Positions 8,534 through 17,142 of a stretch of 61,023 bases of DNA are shown here, piece after piece. Within the stretch, counting starts at the first letter, position 1. Each line of letters begins with the position of its first letter. The position numbers were made by a program, and so were the translations under genes. This DNA comes from JOPF136 sp035517515 (GTDB taxonomy: Bacteria; Acidobacteriota; Terriglobia; Acidiferrales; UBA7541). The DNA lies in NCBI GenBank assembly GCA_035517515.1, contig DATIYQ010000321.1, positions 1 to 61,023 of the forward strand, given 5' to 3'. A model generated the notes under the pieces. It was not told where the DNA came from. It saw nothing but the letters and a program-made list of their open reading frames with translations, and did no database searches.

Positions 8534-9760
8534 ATGGAGAGCACCCAACTCAGCCCTCAAGTAAGCAACACGCCGCGGCCGGTGCCTTCGGGCGGTACTG
8601 CCCGCCGCATCCTGCTGGCCAGCTCGAGACAAGATCTTCGGTCCTGGCTTGCAGTCCACCGCCCGATGGAATCGGGGGAACTGGTGGAGGCGTCCGGCGG
8701 AGCGGATGCGCTTTTGAAGCTGGAGTCGGGCAAGTTTGAAGCGCTCTATCTCGACCGGCACCTGAACGATTTGATGTTCGAGGACGTGCTGGCGATCGTT
8801 CACGCGCAATTCCCGGACGTAGAGGTGGTGACAGTGGACTCCGCGGGAGCATGCGACGCGCCGGGACCCGCGGGCGGGCCCGAGCCGGCGCCGTCCTGCC
8901 CCGATGCAGACCTTTGCGCGGCGGCCGCGCCCGCAGTGGGCCCGCCGGGAGCCGCCGGCTCGAGTTGCGGAGACCGCGAAGATGCGCAGGCGCGGCCGCT
9001 TCCGGGAATCATCGGCACGAACAGCCTGATGCGGCGTGTGTATCGCCTAGCGCGCCTGGTCTCCCGGCGCGACACCACTGTGCTGGTGATCGGCGACACG
9101 GGGACCGGAAAGGAACTGGTGGCGCGGGCGATCCACGAACTCAGCCCGCGGGCCAAGCAACCGGTGATCGTTGTAAATTGCGCGGCGATCCCGGAGACCC
9201 TGCTGGAGGCGGAGCTTTTCGGCTACGCCCGGGGCGCGTTTACCGGCGCGTTTCAATCGCGCATCGGACGGATCCACGCGGCGCAGGGGGGCACGCTGCT
9301 GCTGGACGAAGTGGGGGAGCTGCCGCTGAGCGTGCAGGCCAAATTGCTGCGCTTTGTGCAGGAGGGAGAAGTGCAGCGTCTGGGATGCGCGGACGTTTTC
9401 CGTGTGGACGTGCGGCTAATCTGCGCCACCAATGCCAACCTGCTGCAATGCGTGGGCGAGCGGAAATTCCGCGAGGACCTGTATTACCGCCTGGCGGTAT
9501 TTCCGATTGAGATCCCCCCCTTGCGCCGGCGTCCCGAGGACGTGCTCCCGCTGGCGGAACATTTCCTGGGATTGCTTTGCCAAAAATGCGGCGCGCCCCA
9601 GAAGCGATTTTCGCCGGAGGCGGCAAGCCAGTTACAGCAGAATCCCTGGCCGGGGAACGTCCGGCAGCTGCACAACGTGGTGGAGCGAGCGTTTGTAATC
9701 TCCGAAGGCGCGGAACTGATCACGGCGCGCCATCTCAGCATGGACGCTGGAGGGTCCTGA
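8534..9760 (+). CDS. FleQ/FlrA-like sigma-54 activator without a DNA-binding domain
   Basis: 408 residues from the ATG at 8534, which has GGAAGGAG upstream; the longer GTG start at 8447 lacks one. Residues 24-102 are a degenerate receiver: Asp74 may align with the phosphorylation site, but the N-terminal acidic pair is absent, as in FleQ. An Ala/Pro-rich linker follows (105-155). The AAA+ domain (about 157-390) has Walker A GDTGTGKE (187-194), the sigma-54 contact loop GAFTGA (234-239) and Walker B LLLDEVGE (255-262). The protein ends about 20 residues after the AAA+ lid without a Fis-type helix-turn-helix. It probably activates the sigma-54 promoter at 9795. Without its own DNA contact it may work from solution or through a partner, as reported for FlgR of epsilonproteobacteria. 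Confidence 0.88.
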   Translation: MESTQLSPQVSNTPRPVPSGGTARRILLASSRQDLRSWLAVHRPMESGELVEASGGADALLKLESGKFEALYLDRHLNDLMFEDVLAIVHAQFPDVEVVTVDSAGACDAPGPAGGPEPAPSCPDADLCAAAAPAVGPPGAAGSSCGDREDAQARPLPGIIGTNSLMRRVYRLARLVSRRDTTVLVIGDTGTGKELVARAIHELSPRAKQPVIVVNCAAIPETLLEAELFGYARGAFTGAFQSRIGRIHAAQGGTLLLDEVGELPLSVQAKLLRFVQEGEVQRLGCADVFRVDVRLICATNANLLQCVGERKFREDLYYRLAVFPIEIPPLRRRPEDVLPLAEHFLGLLCQKCGAPQKRFSPEAASQLQQNPWPGNVRQLHNVVERAFVISEGAELITARHLSMDAGGS

Positions 9761-9794
9761 AATCAGCAACTTCTAACCGTGGGCTGGCCGGGGG

Positions 9795-9810
9795 TGGCAG
9801 GCGCCGTGCA
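9795..9810 (+). promoter_or_regulatory. Sigma-54 promoter of the FlrB/FlrC-like operon
   Basis: TGGCAGG-CGCC-GTGCA, with GG (9796-9797) and GC (9808-9809) at the diagnostic ten-base spacing. It differs from the usual consensus at two positions. It lies between the FlrA-like gene and the kinase gene, the same logic as in Vibrio, where FlrA with sigma-54 drives flrBC. Confidence 0.6.
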
Positions 9811-9854
9811 GAGGGAGGATGCCCCGGCCATTTCTGCCGGGGTCACGGAAGAAA

Positions 9855-11090
9855 ATGCACACGCGAGAAGCCCCGGCGGCCCGGCGGAAGACCCTTACCC
9901 GGGCCTTTGTGCAGTTCACGCGCGCGGCGGATTCCCTGGAAAAATCCTACGGACATCTCCAGTCCGAAGCCCAGCGGCTGCGGTGCGAGCTGGAGGAGAG
10001 GAATCGAGACCTATCGAGAAGCCTGGAAGAAAACGCGCGAATCCGGCAGTACCTGACGCGGATCCTGGAGTGTCTGCCGTGCGGTGTGCTGGTGCTGGGC
10101 CCGGCCGGCAAGCTGCGCATGGCCAATGCGGAAGCCAAGAAACTGCTGGAGACTTCCGGTGGGGCGAACGCCGGGCCGAGCGTAGCGGGTGAAACGAACG
10201 CGTGCTACGAGGAACTGCTCCGCCGGCTGGAAGCAGAGGGGAATTCGAACGGAGGGGGAGAACTCACCTGGGAGACCGCAGAGGGGGGGCGCCTGCTGGG
10301 GGTGGCGTGCGCGGTCATGCCGGATGGGGAGGGAAAGAGCTCGGAGCGCGCCCTGCTGCTGCGGGACATTACCGAAGCGCACCGTCTGGCGGAGGCCGCC
10401 GAAGCGGCGCACCGGCGTGATTCCCTGGCCCAGATGGCCACACTCTTGGCGCATGAGATTCGCAATCCGCTGGGAAGCCTGGAACTTTTCGCGGGGCTGC
10501 TCTCCGATGCCGCAACCAGCCAGCCGGATCTGCGCCGATGGACGGACCAAATCCAGGCCGGGCTGCGGCAGCTTTCCGCCACTGTAGACAACGTGCTCCA
10601 GTTTCACAGCCAGGCTCCTCCTCAACTCCAGGATGTAAACCTTGGCCTGCTGCTGCGAGAGGCCGCGCAGTTCCTGCGCCCGCTGGCGCGGCAGAGGGAG
10701 CTGCGCATCGATCTGATCAACACCATCGGAGCGATCGTGCTGCCGCTGGACCCGCACCGCATCCAGCAAGTGATTTTCAACCTGGCGCTGAACGCCTTCC
10801 GGGCCATGACCCGGGGAGGAGCCTTCACCATGCGCCTGGGCTGGGCCGACGGGCGGGAGGGTGAAGCGATTGCGTGCCGGTTTGAGGATCAAGGAGCGGG
10901 AATCGCAGAGGAGATTCTGCCCAGAATTCTGGAGCCGGGATTCACCACCCAGGCGGGCAATCCCGGCCTGGGCCTTGCCGTCTGCCGGACGGTGATTCAG
11001 CAACACCTCGGGACGCTGGAAATCAGCAGCGTCCCCGGCCAGGGGACCGCCGTGACCATCACACTGCCATACGCGGGGGGACGGGAATGA
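9855..11090 (+). CDS. Cytoplasmic sensor histidine kinase, FlrB/FleS-like
   Basis: 411 residues from the ATG at 9855 (GGAAG upstream; a start 12 codons earlier is possible). The order is a coiled coil (about 20-70), a PAS-like segment (about 70-175), HisKA with the phosphoacceptor in LLAHEIRNPLGSLELF, then HATPase_c with N, G1 (FEDQGAGI) and G2 (GNPGLGLAVC) boxes. There is no membrane segment. Its stop overlaps the next gene's ATG by four bases, so it is almost certainly the partner of that response regulator. The pair corresponds to FlrB-FlrC or FleS-FleR, which trigger basal-body and hook genes in polar flagellates. Confidence 0.88.
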   Translation: MHTREAPAARRKTLTRAFVQFTRAADSLEKSYGHLQSEAQRLRCELEERNRDLSRSLEENARIRQYLTRILECLPCGVLVLGPAGKLRMANAEAKKLLETSGGANAGPSVAGETNACYEELLRRLEAEGNSNGGGELTWETAEGGRLLGVACAVMPDGEGKSSERALLLRDITEAHRLAEAAEAAHRRDSLAQMATLLAHEIRNPLGSLELFAGLLSDAATSQPDLRRWTDQIQAGLRQLSATVDNVLQFHSQAPPQLQDVNLGLLLREAAQFLRPLARQRELRIDLINTIGAIVLPLDPHRIQQVIFNLALNAFRAMTRGGAFTMRLGWADGREGEAIACRFEDQGAGIAEEILPRILEPGFTTQAGNPGLGLAVCRTVIQQHLGTLEISSVPGQGTAVTITLPYAGGRE

Positions 11091-12424
11091 ACCAGGTGCT
11101 GGTGGTTGACGATGAAGCGCCGATGCGCGCGGCCCTGGAGGCTACGTTCCGGAGGGACGGGTGGGAGGTGGCCACGGCCATGCATGCCCAGGATGCGCTC
11201 ACGAAATTCCGGGCCGCGCCCACGCCGCTGGTGATCAGCGACATGCGCATGCCGGGAGGCGATGGGCTGAGCGTGCTGCACGGGGTGCGCGAGATGGCTC
11301 CGCACGTCGCGGTGATATTTCTGACGGCGTTCGCCACGGTTCCGGAAGCGGTGGAGGCCATGCGCGAAGGGGCGTGCGATTACCTGGTGAAGCCGGTCAG
11401 TTTCGACCGGCTGAAGGAAACCGCGCGGCGGGCGCTGGCCCGCCCGCCGGCCCAGGTTCCCGGGCCATCGGTGCGGACGGGGTGCGGCGCGCTGGTGGGA
11501 TCTTCACCGGCGCTGGCCCGCGCCGTGGAGCGCGCCCGGCGAATCGCGGCCACGGATATGGACGTGCTGATTGAAGCCGAAAGCGGCTCGGGAAAGGAAC
11601 TGCTGGCGCGGCTGATCCACTCCGCGAGTGATCGCCGCACTCAGCCGTTTCTGGCGGTGAATTGCGCGGCCTTTCCGGAGGCGTTGCTGGAAAGCGAGCT
11701 GTTCGGGCACGCGCGCGGCGCATTTACCGGGGCCTTTTCGGCGAAACTGGGAAAATTCGAGGCGGCGCATCGCGGCACGCTGCTGCTCGATGAAATCGGG
11801 GAGCTGCCGCTCTCCCTGCAGCCGAAATTGCTGCGCGTGTTGCAGGAACGCGAGGTGGACCGGCTGGGCGAGACCCGGCCGGTTCGCGTGGACGTGCGCG
11901 TGGTGGCCACGACCAACCAGCCGCTGCAATCCCTGGTGCAGGCCGGAAAATTCCGCGCCGACCTGTATTACCGGCTGAAGGTGGCCCCGCTCAGCCTGCC
12001 GCCCCTGCGCGAACGGCGCGAAGACATCCGGGAGCTTGCCGAACACTTTATCGAGAAGCACGCACCCGCCCGCGGTGTCCGGCCACGTATTTCCGCCGGT
12101 CTGCTTTCCCGCCTGGAACAGCACGGCTGGCCCGGCAACGTCCGCGAACTGGAAAACTTCGTGCGCCATGCCCTGGCATTTTCCCGTGGCCCGGAGCTGA
12201 GCCAGGAGGATTGGGAGGAGTGCCCGCCACCGGAGCCGGCCGGGGAACCGCCGGCGCCTCCCGCGGGACAAACGCTGCGGGAAATGGAGCGAAGCCTGCT
12301 GGAATCGACGTTGGCCGCACAGGGGGGAAACCGCACGCGAGCCGCGCGCCAATTAGGCATTTGCCCGCGCACCATGCGCAACAAAATCCGGGAGTACGGC
12401 CTGCCCCCGCGGAGGCCGATGTGA
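11087..12424 (+). CDS. Sigma-54-dependent response regulator, FlrC/FleR-like
   Basis: 445 residues. The receiver (1-115) has the acidic pair Asp8/Asp9, phospho-acceptor Asp52 in ISDMRMPGGDG and a conserved Lys in LVKPV. The AAA+ domain (about 140-375) has ESGSGKE as Walker A and GAFTGAF as the sigma-54 contact loop. A C-terminal Fis-type helix-turn-helix follows (about 400-445, GGNRTRAARQLGICPRTMRNKI). It is translationally coupled to the kinase upstream and overlaps flgB by four bases. It probably activates the TGGC-N7-GTGC sites at 34445 and 53724. Confidence 0.9.
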   Translation: MNQVLVVDDEAPMRAALEATFRRDGWEVATAMHAQDALTKFRAAPTPLVISDMRMPGGDGLSVLHGVREMAPHVAVIFLTAFATVPEAVEAMREGACDYLVKPVSFDRLKETARRALARPPAQVPGPSVRTGCGALVGSSPALARAVERARRIAATDMDVLIEAESGSGKELLARLIHSASDRRTQPFLAVNCAAFPEALLESELFGHARGAFTGAFSAKLGKFEAAHRGTLLLDEIGELPLSLQPKLLRVLQEREVDRLGETRPVRVDVRVVATTNQPLQSLVQAGKFRADLYYRLKVAPLSLPPLRERREDIRELAEHFIEKHAPARGVRPRISAGLLSRLEQHGWPGNVRELENFVRHALAFSRGPELSQEDWEECPPPEPAGEPPAPPAGQTLREMERSLLESTLAAQGGNRTRAARQLGICPRTMRNKIREYGLPPRRPM

Positions 12425-12783
12425 GTCTGATTGACAGCAGCCGTCTGGATCCGCTGGAGCGCTTCCTGAGCCTGACCGCGTTCCGGCAGCAACTGGTGGC
12501 CAATAACCTGGCGAACATCGATACCCCGGGCTACCGCGCCAAGGACATCCTGTTTCACCAGGAGATGGCGCGGGTGGAGGACGGCCTGGGGGATGAAGAA
12601 CAGCGGCCGTTTGTGCTGCCCGTGGCCGGTCTGGTGGAGCGGCCAGACGGAAACAATGTGAGCATGGATCGCGAGGGGCTGCTGCTGCTGCGGTTGCAAT
12701 TGGAATACAAGACGGGGGTGGAGCTGCTTCGCAGCGAGCTGCGGCAGATCAATGAAGCCATCAATGACGGGAGGGCGGCATGA
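12421..12783 (+). CDS. flgB: FlgB, flagellar basal-body rod protein
   Basis: 120 residues starting at a GTG that overlaps the regulator's stop (GTGA). The N-terminal rod motif NNLANIDTPGYRAKD is present, and the C-terminus has the helical segment QLEYKTGVELLRSELRQINEAI. FlgB forms the proximal rod on the MS ring and crosses the membrane through the type III export gate. Its length is slightly under the usual 130-140. It heads a tightly overlapped series flgB-flgC-fliE. Confidence 0.93.
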   Translation: MSLIDSSRLDPLERFLSLTAFRQQLVANNLANIDTPGYRAKDILFHQEMARVEDGLGDEEQRPFVLPVAGLVERPDGNNVSMDREGLLLLRLQLEYKTGVELLRSELRQINEAINDGRAA

Positions 12784-13220
12784 ACCTTTTCGGGGTGCTG
12801 GACATCAGCGGTTCGGCGCTGGTTGCGGAGCGGCAGCGGGCGGAAGTGGTGGCCAGCAACCTGGCGAATGCCGACACCACGCGCACGGCAGCGGGCGGAC
12901 CGTACCGGAGGCAACATGTGGTATTTGCGGCGGCCGCGCCGTTTGCAGAGGAGCTGGGCATGCAGATGGCCTCTTTCGCGGACTTCAGCCTGCGCGGCGT
13001 GCGCGTCCAGCAGGTGGTGGAGGATACGGCTCCGCCTCTGCGGCGCTTCGATCCTTCGCATCCGGATGCGGACGCCGAGGGTTATGTCTCTTCCCCGGCG
13101 GTCAACCCGATTGAAGAGATGGTGAACCTGATGGGGGCCTCGCGGGCGTATGAAATCAACGTGTCCGCCATCCAGGCCACCAAGAACATGATTGTTTCCG
13201 CGCTGGAAATCGGAAGCTGA
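12780..13220 (+). CDS. flgC: FlgC, flagellar basal-body rod protein
   Basis: 146 residues; the ATG overlaps the flgB stop by four bases. SNLANADT near the N-terminus is the rod-family signature. The C-terminal NPIEEMVNLMGASRAYEINVSA is characteristic of FlgC. It is a proximal rod subunit, with FlgB, FlgF and FliE. Length and order are standard. Confidence 0.95.
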   Translation: MNLFGVLDISGSALVAERQRAEVVASNLANADTTRTAAGGPYRRQHVVFAAAAPFAEELGMQMASFADFSLRGVRVQQVVEDTAPPLRRFDPSHPDADAEGYVSSPAVNPIEEMVNLMGASRAYEINVSAIQATKNMIVSALEIGS

Positions 13221-13257
13221 GTGCGGGGCCCAAAGCCGGGCCGAGGAGCAGAAGCCG

Positions 13258-13569
13258 ATGAGCGATCCAGTGTCCAGCATGAGCGCAGTGCAATCCGCGA
13301 TTCGCCCCGCCGCCGCGGGCGGGCCGGAAGCCGCGGGCGCGGCCAATGGACCGGGATTCCTGGACACGTTGCGCAACGCCCTGGACGAGGTGGGCCAACT
13401 GCAGGCCGACGCGGATACGAAAGTTTCCGGACTGATCCGTGGGAACGGGGAAGATGTCCATACCGCGATGCTGGCGGTGGAGAAGGCGGATCTCACGTTT
13501 CAACTGATGATGCAGGTGCGGAACAAGATCCTGGCGGCGTACCAGGAGATTTCGCAGATGCAATTCTAA
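13258..13569 (+). CDS. fliE: FliE, MS ring-rod junction protein
   Basis: 103 residues from the ATG at 13258, which has GAGGAG eleven bases ahead; an open frame back to 13192 overlaps flgC and is not needed. The conserved C-terminal half reads ADTKVSGLIRGNGEDVHTAM, then EKADLTFQLMMQVRNKILAAYQEI, matching FliE. It links the rod to the MS ring and export gate and is among the first exported subunits. Confidence 0.94.
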   Translation: MSDPVSSMSAVQSAIRPAAAGGPEAAGAANGPGFLDTLRNALDEVGQLQADADTKVSGLIRGNGEDVHTAMLAVEKADLTFQLMMQVRNKILAAYQEISQMQF

Positions 13570-13617
13570 GCCCGGGGCCGCATCCGGGGGCAAGCCCCGC
13601 GAGGATCGTCCAAAGCC

Positions 13618-15429
13618 GTGCCACAACTGGCGCAAAAACTGCTGAACTATGTGCGCGGCCTGCGGCCGAAGCAACTGTTGCTGCTGGCCGCGGCACTGCT
13701 TGCCACGCTGGGGTGCGTGGCGCTGTTTTTTCGCCTGATCAGCCGCAGTGATTACAAGACGCTCTATTCCGGGCTGGCGCCGGCGGACGCCCAGGCCATG
13801 GCATCGCGGCTGGCGGCGAAGAACATCGCCTATGAGATCTCCGCGGACGGCAGCGCGGTGCTGGTGCCCGCCGAGCAACTCGATAAAGCCCGGCTGAACC
13901 TGGCCAGCGAGGGATTGCCGCAGTCGGGCCGCATGGGCCTGGAGCTGTTCGATAAACCCAACTGGGCGGGCAGCGACTTTTCCGAACAGGTGAATTATCA
14001 GCGGGCGCTCGAGGGGGAACTGGAGCGCACCATCCAGACGCTGGGCGCGGTGCAGGGGGTGCGCGTCCACCTGGTGTTGCCGCACGAGTCGCTGTATTCC
14101 TCCCGGGAGCGCGCCGCCAAAGCGGCCGTGGTGATCAAGCTGCGTGGCGGGGGACTGCCGGACGCGGATGTGGCGGCGATCACCAATCTGGTGGCGAGCG
14201 CGGTGGACAGTCTTTCTCCCGACAATGTCACGCTGATCGGCGCGGACGGCCGAACCCCGCTGGTGGCCCAGGGAAAGAGTCACAATCCCTTGTTGACCGT
14301 GCCGATCGAGCAGGAGGCGGCGCTGGCGGAAAAGGTGGTGGCCACGCTCGCTTCGATCGTGGGACCGGAGCACGTAAAAGCAAGTGTGACGCTGGACTAC
14401 GAGGCGGGCTCGGGAGATTCGACCTCGGAAATCTACGATCCGAATGCCGCGGTGCTGGTGGCCTCGCAGGTGCACGAGGAGCGGATGGGCGGCTTCATCC
14501 CCGCGGGAATTCCCGGGACCGTGTCCAACCTGCCGAGTCCGGAGACCACGCCGGCGAAGGGCCCGGGGACTGCTCCGGCCGGTGCGCCAGCCAATCCCCC
14601 CGAAAACGCTCCCGCGAGTGCGTCCCCGAGCACTCCGGCATCACCTCCAGCCAGCGCGAATTCCAAGGAAGCGGCAAAGCCGGGCGCGGGGGGGACGGCC
14701 GGTCCGGCCAACGGGGCAGCGGTTTCCGCGATGCAGGTGAGCTCGGAAGCCGGCGGGCAGCACAGCGAAAGCCGGACCTACGCGGTCAGTAAAACGGTAC
14801 GTCATGTGACGGAACCCGCGGGAAAACTGCGGCGGGTGGCGGCCGCGGTGCTGGTGGATGACGCCGTGGAAACGGCCGAGGACAAAGGCGCCAGGAAGGA
14901 AACGCGGCGCAAGCGCACGCCGGAAGAGATGAAGCAGTTTGAAGAACTGGCCAAGGCAGCCATCGGATTTGACGCCGCGCGCGGGGACCAGGTGGTGGTG
15001 GAGAACCTGCCGTTCCAGGCGGCGCCGGTGGAGGCACCGGTCCGACCACCGCTCCCGGAGCGTATCCGCGACGTGGCAGAAAAGTGGATGTGGGCGCTGC
15101 GCTTTGGAGCGTTGGGGCTGCTCTTTGCCGCGATCTACATGCTGGTGCTGCGGCCGATGAAGGATCAGTTGGTGGCTTCGTTCCGCCAGGCACCGGTGGT
15201 GATGGCAGTGGCTCCGCGGACTCCGCGCGCCATGCCCGGGGAGGAGCCTTTGGCGCTGCCCAGCGGAGGGACCAGCGCGGACCTGGAGGAAGAGCTGGCC
15301 CAGCCCAGCTCGGACGTGCAGCGGGTGCTGAAGTTAAAGCGGCACCTGGCCGAAAAGATCAAGAAGGAACCCGTCGCGGCCAGTCAATTGATCCGCGGGT
15401 GGATGCGCGAAGCGGAGGGACACAAGTGA
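13618..15429 (+). CDS. fliF: FliF, flagellar MS-ring protein
   Basis: 603 residues, GTG start. The first membrane helix lies at about 20-42. Periplasmic ring-building motifs follow (YKTLYSGL, NYQRALEGELERTI, RVHLVLP). A low-complexity Pro/Ala/Ser stretch (about 300-365) is longer than in most FliF proteins. The second membrane helix is at about 490-510, followed by a cytoplasmic tail for FliG. FliF assembles the MS ring around the export gate. The tail reaches the fliG start with a four-base overlap. Confidence 0.95.
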   Translation: MPQLAQKLLNYVRGLRPKQLLLLAAALLATLGCVALFFRLISRSDYKTLYSGLAPADAQAMASRLAAKNIAYEISADGSAVLVPAEQLDKARLNLASEGLPQSGRMGLELFDKPNWAGSDFSEQVNYQRALEGELERTIQTLGAVQGVRVHLVLPHESLYSSRERAAKAAVVIKLRGGGLPDADVAAITNLVASAVDSLSPDNVTLIGADGRTPLVAQGKSHNPLLTVPIEQEAALAEKVVATLASIVGPEHVKASVTLDYEAGSGDSTSEIYDPNAAVLVASQVHEERMGGFIPAGIPGTVSNLPSPETTPAKGPGTAPAGAPANPPENAPASASPSTPASPPASANSKEAAKPGAGGTAGPANGAAVSAMQVSSEAGGQHSESRTYAVSKTVRHVTEPAGKLRRVAAAVLVDDAVETAEDKGARKETRRKRTPEEMKQFEELAKAAIGFDAARGDQVVVENLPFQAAPVEAPVRPPLPERIRDVAEKWMWALRFGALGLLFAAIYMLVLRPMKDQLVASFRQAPVVMAVAPRTPRAMPGEEPLALPSGGTSADLEEELAQPSSDVQRVLKLKRHLAEKIKKEPVAASQLIRGWMREAEGHK

Positions 15430-16454
15430 GTCCATCAGCCGCAGCGGCCCCGGCCATGAGCGGCCTCTACAAGGCCGCGGTCCTGCTGCTTCTGCTGGGA
15501 GAGGAAGCGGCCAGCGGGGTGTACAAGAATCTCAGCTCCGAAGAACTGCAGCAAATCACCCAGGAAATCGCCAGCCTGCAAAATGTGCCCCCGGAAACAG
15601 CGGCTGAAGTGCTGCATGAATATTACCGGCTGACCCTGACGCAGGAATATCTGGCGCAGGGCGGGCCGGAAGTGGCCGGCCGGCTGCTCACCCGCGCCTT
15701 CGGAGAGAAGGCGGCAAGCGCGCTTCTGGCGCAGGTGCTGCAAGTGCGCGAAGAACTGGCCAAAAGCTTCGAATCGCTGCAAAAGGCCGACCCCGCGCAA
15801 CTGGTGAAGTTTGTGCAGGGCGAGCACCCGCAAACGATCGCCATGATCCTGGCGCATCTGGGCGGAAAGTCGGCGACGGCGCTGCTCACGCTGATGGCGG
15901 AGAAGCCGCGGGCGCAAGCCATCCGGCGGCTGGCGGAGATGCAGCAGTTCTCACCGGACATGGTCCAAAAGATTTCCCAGGTGCTGCACGAAAAGATCAA
16001 ATCCCTTGGGGAGCAAAGCCGGCGCTCGTACGGGGGCGTACACTCGGCGGCGGACCTGCTGAACCGCCTGCCGCCCAACGTGAGCAAAGCGATCCTGGAC
16101 GCGATGGAGAGCGAGGACGCGAAACTGGCGCTGAGCATCCGCAACCAGATGTTCACGTTCGAGGATTTGACCGGGGTTCCGGAGGCCAACATCCGCGAAA
16201 TCCTGTCGCAAGTGGACAAGAAGGGGCTGGCCACGGCGCTGAAGGGGGCCACCGAGGAGCTGAAGAGCCACATCTTCAAGACCATGTCCACACGGGCGGT
16301 GGAAATGTTGAAGGAGGACATGGAAGCGCTCGGGCCGATGCGCTCCGCCGTGGTGACCCAGGCCCAGCAGGAGATCGTGGCGGTGGCCCGGCGGCTGGAG
16401 AGCGAGGGGAAAATCTCGTTGACCACCAATGAAGAAGAAAGCTACGTCGTTTGA
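15426..16454 (+). CDS. fliG: FliG, rotor switch protein
   Basis: 342 residues from a GTG overlapping the fliF stop. EHPQTIAMILAHL in the middle domain and the C-terminal torque segment around MFTFEDLTGVPEANIREILSQVD are diagnostic. The C-terminal domain carries the charged residues that meet the stator. FliG couples the MS ring (FliF) to FliM and interacts with MotA. Here it must work with two different stator sets (54146-55779 and 58223-59940). fliH begins inside its last 26 bases. Confidence 0.97.
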   Translation: MSPSAAAAPAMSGLYKAAVLLLLLGEEAASGVYKNLSSEELQQITQEIASLQNVPPETAAEVLHEYYRLTLTQEYLAQGGPEVAGRLLTRAFGEKAASALLAQVLQVREELAKSFESLQKADPAQLVKFVQGEHPQTIAMILAHLGGKSATALLTLMAEKPRAQAIRRLAEMQQFSPDMVQKISQVLHEKIKSLGEQSRRSYGGVHSAADLLNRLPPNVSKAILDAMESEDAKLALSIRNQMFTFEDLTGVPEANIREILSQVDKKGLATALKGATEELKSHIFKTMSTRAVEMLKEDMEALGPMRSAVVTQAQQEIVAVARRLESEGKISLTTNEEESYVV

Positions 16455-17142
16455 TTTGCAAGCCGGAGTGAACGCGCAGGGCGGGCGCGTGGCGTCCTTT
16501 GTGTACTCGCCCGCGCCGGGATGGACTCCGGCAGCCCCGGCGATTCCCGCTGGCAACGGGAAGGGGGCGGGGCCGGCCGGCGGCGAGCGCGCGAGCGAGG
16601 AGGCCGCGGCTGAAAACGCGGCCGCGCTCCAGCACAAGCTGCAGGAGGCCCGGGAGCGCGGGGCGCGCGAGGGGGAAGCGCAAGCGAGAAAGGAACACCA
16701 GGCTGCAATCGAAGAACTGCGCAATTCGGTGGGCGCAGCCCTCCTGAAATTCGAGCAGGAGCGCTCCGGCTACTTTCGCCGCGTGGAGCGCGAGGTGGTG
16801 GAACTCTCCCTGGCGATCGTGCGCAAGATGCTGCGGCGCGAGGCGCAGATGGACCCGCTGCTGCTGACCGGGCTGGTGCGTGTGGCGCTGGAAAAGGTGG
16901 CGGCCAGCCACACGCTGCGGCTGCGGGCGCATCCGGAGCAGATTCCCGCGTGGCGGGAATACTTTGCTCAGGCACGGGACCTGCCGAAGATTCCGGAGCT
17001 TCTGGGGGACGCATCGCTGCGCTACAACCAGGTGCAACTGGAATCGGAGATGGGAGTGTCGGACCTGAGCCTGGAATCGCAGCTCAAAGAAATTGAGCAG
17101 GGCCTGTTCGACTTGCTGGCGCAGAAGCCGGCCGCGGGATGA
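16429..17142 (+). CDS. fliH: FliH, flagellar export ATPase regulator
   Basis: 237 residues. A Gly/Pro/Ala-rich head (about 1-55) is followed by a charged coiled coil (about 55-110), then the conserved domain with EREVVELSLAIVRKMLRREA and a C-terminal ISL-like segment. FliH dimers hold the FliI ATPase near the FliN ring. It overlaps fliG by 26 bases and fliI by four, so expression is coupled. Confidence 0.9.
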   Translation: MKKKATSFDLQAGVNAQGGRVASFVYSPAPGWTPAAPAIPAGNGKGAGPAGGERASEEAAAENAAALQHKLQEARERGAREGEAQARKEHQAAIEELRNSVGAALLKFEQERSGYFRRVEREVVELSLAIVRKMLRREAQMDPLLLTGLVRVALEKVAASHTLRLRAHPEQIPAWREYFAQARDLPKIPELLGDASLRYNQVQLESEMGVSDLSLESQLKEIEQGLFDLLAQKPAAG

